DNA from: Chelativorans multitrophicus
GTDB taxonomy: Bacteria; Pseudomonadota; Alphaproteobacteria; Rhizobiales; Rhizobiaceae
Assembly (NCBI RefSeq): GCF_011317445.1
Contig: NZ_JAAAPL010000002.1
Coordinates: 1-64,000, forward strand
Length of the DNA stretch: 64,000 nt
Direction: 5' to 3'
Part shown: piece by piece, positions 60,783 through 64,000 of the stretch
Position numbering within the stretch: the stretch's first letter is position 1
Layout: the number at the start of each line of letters is the position of its first letter
The notes under the pieces: generated by a model
The model's input: the letters and a program-made list of their open reading frames with translations, nothing else
The model's database searches: none
Told to the model about the DNA's origin: nothing
Position numbers and translations under genes: made by a program

Positions 60783-62339
60783 ATGGCGCGCGACTTCATT
60801 TTTGCCGGGGATGACATGCGGCGCATCATGGCGTCCGATGCAGCGCTCGTGGCGCGTGTCATCGCCTCGAGCATGGGGCCGGGAGGCTGTCATGTCGCAA
60901 TCGAGCGCAGCTACGGCAATCCGGTCGCACGCGACGCCGTCAGCGTGGTTCGCGCACTGGCCGGCGGCCCCGACAGCATCTCTCCCGGTCAGCGGCTTCT
61001 GCGTGAGGCCGTCATGGAGGTCCATCAGACCTGGGGCGACGGCGGAAGCACGGTGGCGATTGTCGTTTCGTCGCTCCTGCGGAGCATCACCAGGCTGTGC
61101 GCTGGCCAAATTGATCGCCTTGAACTGGGGCAGGGGGTTCGAACCGCGCTCGCGCAGGCCCGCGATCGCTTGATCGCGGACAGCCGCCCGGTGGTCGAGG
61201 ACCGCGAACTCCTTTGTCTCACCACCACTGCTGCACAGGACAAGGCGCTGGGCGGCCTGGCGATGCAGGCATTGCGGCGAGCCGGGATGGAGGGCCAGGT
61301 CAGCGTGCAGGTCTCGCCGGAAGGCGGCGACCGGCTCGAAGCCGACCATGGCTTTCGCGTTCCGCCGCTTGCGGCGCCGCTTGGGTTCAGCAAAGGGCTG
61401 GCGCTGAACCAGCTGGAACGCCCTTTCGTGCTGCTGCTGGACGAAACACTGCCCGGCTTCGACCCGCTTGGTCCTCTTCTCGACAAGGTTCTACGGACGG
61501 AACGCCCTTTGCTGATCGTATGCCAGGGCGGCGCCCCCGCAGCAATTCAGGCGATCAACCAGAACCGAAGGCAAGGTGGCATGGCCACCGCCCTCGTCAC
61601 AGCGCCTCCGCGTCCCGACCAGCGGGAGGAACTACTGGAGGATCTGGCGGTGCTGTGCGGCGGGTTGGTCACTGGATCCCACCGCGGAGTGCCGCTGGCA
61701 TCCGTCGATATTGACATGCTGGGTTCGCTCGACGAAGCCATCTTCGGTGCGGCGGATACCGTTCTCAAGCCAGACCACACATCAGGGATCTCGAAACGTC
61801 TCGAGATCCTGCGCCGGAGGCGGGAATCGGCACCCCCGCAGGAGGTCGAGGCGCTGCGTCAACGCATTGCCCGGCTGAGCGGCCACCTGGTATCTCTGAT
61901 GATCGGGGGTGCGACGGGGCTGGAGGCGACCGACAGGCGCGACCGTTGCGAAAGCGCGCTCAAGTCAGGCCGTGCCGGGCTGGTCGGCGGCTACGTGGCG
62001 GGCGGCGGCGCGGCGCTGGCGCGCGCGGCGGCGGCGATCACCGTTTCGCCCGAGGCTACGGTGGGCGCGATGGCAGGCGCGCGCATTGTGCAGGAGGCTC
62101 TGCGGCAGCCCTGCTCGACCATCGCTCGCAATGCAGGCCATTCGTCGCCGGCTGCGGTTGCGGCTCTTTTGGCTGAAGCCGATCCCGACATCTGCTTCGA
62201 CCTGCGCACATCTCGGTTTGGAAACATGCTGGACTTGGGCCTGTGCGACGCGGCGGCGCCCCTGGTGCATGGGTTGACGGTAGCCCAATCGATCACACGG
62301 AGCTTCCTGGATGCTGAAATCCTGCTTATCCGGCGCTGA
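60783..62339 (+). CDS. Divergent orphan GroEL-like chaperonin (HSP60 family)
   Basis: The 518-residue product aligns along its whole length with GroEL. It shows ASSMGPGGCHVAIERSYGNP, then RDAVSVVRAL, WGDGGSTVAIVVSSLL, RPFVLLLDETLPGFDP, YVAGGGAALARAAAAI and FGNMLDLGLCD. Equivalents of the nucleotide-site residues Asp52 and Asp87 are kept (Asp51, Asp86). The catalytic Asp398 position is Ser391 (RCESALKSGR against RVEDALHATR). The P-loop Lys of LGPKGRN is Gly, and the GGM tail is absent. No groES gene is nearby. I start at the ATG at 60783, matching the GroEL N-terminus; a GTG at 60759 is possible. It ends a PotABCD-type operon and is probably a dedicated folding or assembly factor. Confidence 0.85.
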   Translation: MARDFIFAGDDMRRIMASDAALVARVIASSMGPGGCHVAIERSYGNPVARDAVSVVRALAGGPDSISPGQRLLREAVMEVHQTWGDGGSTVAIVVSSLLRSITRLCAGQIDRLELGQGVRTALAQARDRLIADSRPVVEDRELLCLTTTAAQDKALGGLAMQALRRAGMEGQVSVQVSPEGGDRLEADHGFRVPPLAAPLGFSKGLALNQLERPFVLLLDETLPGFDPLGPLLDKVLRTERPLLIVCQGGAPAAIQAINQNRRQGGMATALVTAPPRPDQREELLEDLAVLCGGLVTGSHRGVPLASVDIDMLGSLDEAIFGAADTVLKPDHTSGISKRLEILRRRRESAPPQEVEALRQRIARLSGHLVSLMIGGATGLEATDRRDRCESALKSGRAGLVGGYVAGGGAALARAAAAITVSPEATVGAMAGARIVQEALRQPCSTIARNAGHSSPAAVAALLAEADPDICFDLRTSRFGNMLDLGLCDAAAPLVHGLTVAQSITRSFLDAEILLIRR

Positions 62340-62373
62340 TCCGAGCGGCGCGCCGCCTGCGATCCGATCTTTT

Positions 62374-63135
62374 TCAGCCCGGCGACCAGCCCAGATCGCG
62401 CGAGACGGTGTCGGCGGCGGCCACCACGATGGGCGCGACGTTGTCGATCGTCAAATGCGGCGAAGATCGTTCGGCGAATGCCACGCTCATGGCAGCTTGC
62501 ACTTCGCCGGAGGCATTGCGCACCGGCGCGCCGACCGAGATCACGCCCAGTATCGTCTCTTCAACCACGCTGGCGTAGCCGGCCTCACGTGCCTCTCGAA
62601 CCTGCTTAATAATCACGTCCGGATCGGTAATCGTGGCGGGCGTCATCTTAGGAAGCGGCTTCTCACGGAGGATCGCTTCGGCCTCGGCGTCATCCAACGC
62701 CGCAAGCAAGACCTTGCCCATGGCGGTGCTGTGCAAAAATGCCAGCTCGCCCGGCGAATTGCGGATGGCAATCGGCCCAACCGATTGCACGCAGAGCAGA
62801 TAGACGGCTTGGTTGCCATGGCGCCGGCCGAGATAGCCGTTCAGTTCGTGGTTGCTTGCGACCATTTCCAACTGCCGCTGCGCCGACACGATCATGCGGT
62901 CCTTTCTCAGGATCGAATTGCCCAGGCTGAATGCGCGGTAGCCGATGCTGTAGCGGCGGCTTATTCTGTCCTGCTCGACAAAGCCGTGCTCAAGGAAGGT
63001 ATTCACCAGGCGCTGTACGATCGCATTGCTGAGCCCGATGTGGCGGGCGATCTCGCGGATGCCCATCGGTTCATTGGCGCGGTCCAGCAGGTCAAGAATC
63101 TGAAGCGCTCGTTCGAGTGATTGGCTGTTTGTCAT
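62374..63135 (-). CDS. IclR-family regulator B
   Basis: This 253-residue paralogue of the 46637 regulator has SLERALQILDLLDRANEPMG and IREIARHIGLSNAIVQRLVN in the DNA-binding region. LHSTAMGKVLLAAL and LGVISVGAPV lie in the effector domain. It is divergent from the third lyase gene across 135 bases that contain the AGGAAC-n3-GTTCCT palindrome. It is convergent with the GroEL-like gene. It is the natural candidate to bind that palindrome both here and at 56600. Confidence 0.9.
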   Translation of the reverse strand: MTNSQSLERALQILDLLDRANEPMGIREIARHIGLSNAIVQRLVNTFLEHGFVEQDRISRRYSIGYRAFSLGNSILRKDRMIVSAQRQLEMVASNHELNGYLGRRHGNQAVYLLCVQSVGPIAIRNSPGELAFLHSTAMGKVLLAALDDAEAEAILREKPLPKMTPATITDPDVIIKQVREAREAGYASVVEETILGVISVGAPVRNASGEVQAAMSVAFAERSSPHLTIDNVAPIVVAAADTVSRDLGWSPG

Positions 63136-63205
63136 GGCTCTTCTGAAAGGCAGGGTGAAAACGTAATCCAGGAAACGTGAAGCAAAGGCAAGGGGGGCAC
63201 ACGCA

Positions 63206-63250
63206 TTGACAGGAATAGCGCACTACTCTACAAATAGGAACAACGTTCCT
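63206..63250 (+). promoter_or_regulatory. Promoter with AGGAAC-n3-GTTCCT operator
   Basis: TTGACA (63206-63211) and TACAAA are 17 bases apart. The perfect inverted repeat AGGAACAACGTTCCT (63236-63250) follows immediately. The arrangement copies the promoter of the PotD-type operon at 56568-56614. Confidence 0.75.
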
Positions 63251-63270
63251 AATTTAGGTACATCACCATC

Positions 63271-64000
63271 ATGCTAGACGCCAGTAGCGCGGGTGGCTCT
63301 GCTGCCCCATCCGAGCCGTTGTTGACCGATGCGCGACTGGGAAAGAAGCCGGCCGACCGTCTTCAGCGGCACTATCTCCAGGCGACCTTGAAGCGTGAGG
63401 AGAACAAGTTCGACCAGATCATCGCCGTCGATCAGGCCCATGCGGTGATGTTGACGGAACAGGGTATTATTCCCCGCGCAACGGGGACGGCCCTACTGGT
63501 CCAGCTGTCCAAGCTGCGGCGCGAGGATGTCGGCATAGACGTGATGCGCGGCAGCATGTTGCTGCAGATCGAAGGGCACCTGGCCAGCAAGACCGGAAAC
63601 GAAGCCGCTGGCGCGCTCTCGACTGGGCGAAGCCGCATTGATCAGGGCGCGACCTTTCGCAGACTCTACGAACGCCAGGCAATTATCGCGGTCCTTACCG
63701 AGCTGATCGACCTGGAAGCCGCCGTGATTGCGCAAGCTGCAAATCATATCGACACCATCATGCCGGGATACACCCACCTACAGCCATCTCAGCCCTGGGT
63801 CTTCGGCCACTATCTTCTCGGTGTGGCGGAGCGGCTGGATATAGATCTCGTCCGGCTGGAGAGGGCCTACGCGGCGGTCAATCTCTGCCCGTTGGGAACA
63901 GTGGGAGGCAGCGGCTCGACGTGGCCGCTGGATCGGCATCGCGTGGCCAGCCTTCTGGGCTTCGACGGTATCGTCGAAAACGCGCGTCTGGGACGGGACA
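63271..64000 (+). CDS. Argininosuccinate-lyase-superfamily C-N lyase, paralogue 3 (cut by right edge)
   Basis: The first 243 residues of a third lyase are visible. It has the superfamily motifs TGRSRIDQGATFRR and MPGYTHLQPSQPW. Like the two paralogues at 33313 and 36079 it carries SRIDQ instead of SRNDQ. Its N-terminus is about 15 residues longer and it is less similar to the other two than they are to each other. It has its own IclR-type operator. The catalytic-loop region lies beyond the window. Confidence 0.85.
   Translation, partial: MLDASSAGGSAAPSEPLLTDARLGKKPADRLQRHYLQATLKREENKFDQIIAVDQAHAVMLTEQGIIPRATGTALLVQLSKLRREDVGIDVMRGSMLLQIEGHLASKTGNEAAGALSTGRSRIDQGATFRRLYERQAIIAVLTELIDLEAAVIAQAANHIDTIMPGYTHLQPSQPWVFGHYLLGVAERLDIDLVRLERAYAAVNLCPLGTVGGSGSTWPLDRHRVASLLGFDGIVENARLGRD

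Noticed and set aside
62345-62356. GCGGCGCGCCGC palindrome between the GroEL-like and IclR genes as a terminator
   Set aside because: It has no loop, and the nearby T-run starts well beyond the stem, so termination is not supported.

Overview
This 64 kb window is high-GC DNA that looks like an alphaproteobacterium, most likely Hyphomicrobiales (Rhizobiales; for example the Mesorhizobium/Chelativorans/Aquamicrobium area). The reasons are the overall gene style, two tripartite tricarboxylate transporters, many ABC importers, and many LysR and IclR regulators. I see no rRNA, tRNA, CRISPR array, phage gene or transposase.

Region 1 (1-11.4 kb, minus strand) holds two very large exported proteins with an AraC regulator between them. 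One is a DUF11-repeat adhesin-like protein that runs off the left edge. The other is a 1,557-residue protein with a peptidoglycan-binding domain and a PAN domain.

Region 2 (11.5-23.3 kb) is one long plus-strand operon with a divergent LysR gene. It encodes a GHL6-type glycoside hydrolase with a beta-galactosidase trimerisation fold, an oligopeptide-family ABC importer (SBP, two permeases, fused double ATPase), a metallo-beta-lactamase-fold hydrolase, an amidohydrolase of the MTA/SAH deaminase group and an MTA-phosphorylase-family enzyme. The last two look like a deaminate-then-phosphorolyse route for a (thio)nucleoside.

Region 3 (23.7-40.9 kb) is a carboxylate/amino-acid catabolic block. It contains an alpha-hydroxy-acid oxidase, a RidA protein, two complete TctCBA transporters, an enolase-superfamily enzyme, a creatinase-fold protein with eroded metal ligands, saccharopine- and opine-dehydrogenase-like enzymes, two argininosuccinate-lyase-superfamily paralogues and a helix-turn-helix/citrate-synthase fusion. 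Four promoters in this block carry the same TGTGATCACA-type palindrome.

Region 4 (40.9-56.4 kb) contains both halves of an NtaA/EmoA-like two-component flavin monooxygenase. Each half is divergent from one of two closely paralogous LysR genes. A DppABCDF-type importer is split into two loci, and its DppF-like ATPase has an in-frame stop. Also present are a cystathionine-lyase-like PLP enzyme, an amidase, an IclR regulator, an M24 peptidase and a class V aminotransferase.

Region 5 (56.6-64 kb) has a PotABCD-type importer whose operon ends in a divergent GroEL-like chaperonin lacking the catalytic Asp398 equivalent. It is followed by an IclR regulator and a third lyase paralogue cut by the right edge. 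The IclR operator (AGGAAC-3-GTTCCn) is present at both of the plus-strand promoters here.

Taken together, regions 3-5 resemble a catabolic island for N-carboxyalkyl amino compounds such as opine-like or aminopolycarboxylate (EDDS/NTA/EDTA-like) molecules: uptake systems, C-N lyases, C-N oxidative cleavage, opine-type dehydrogenases, and amidase/aminotransferase follow-up steps. The substrate is inferred, not shown. Starts were re-chosen where ribosome-binding sites, hairpins or family alignment argued against the longest frame.
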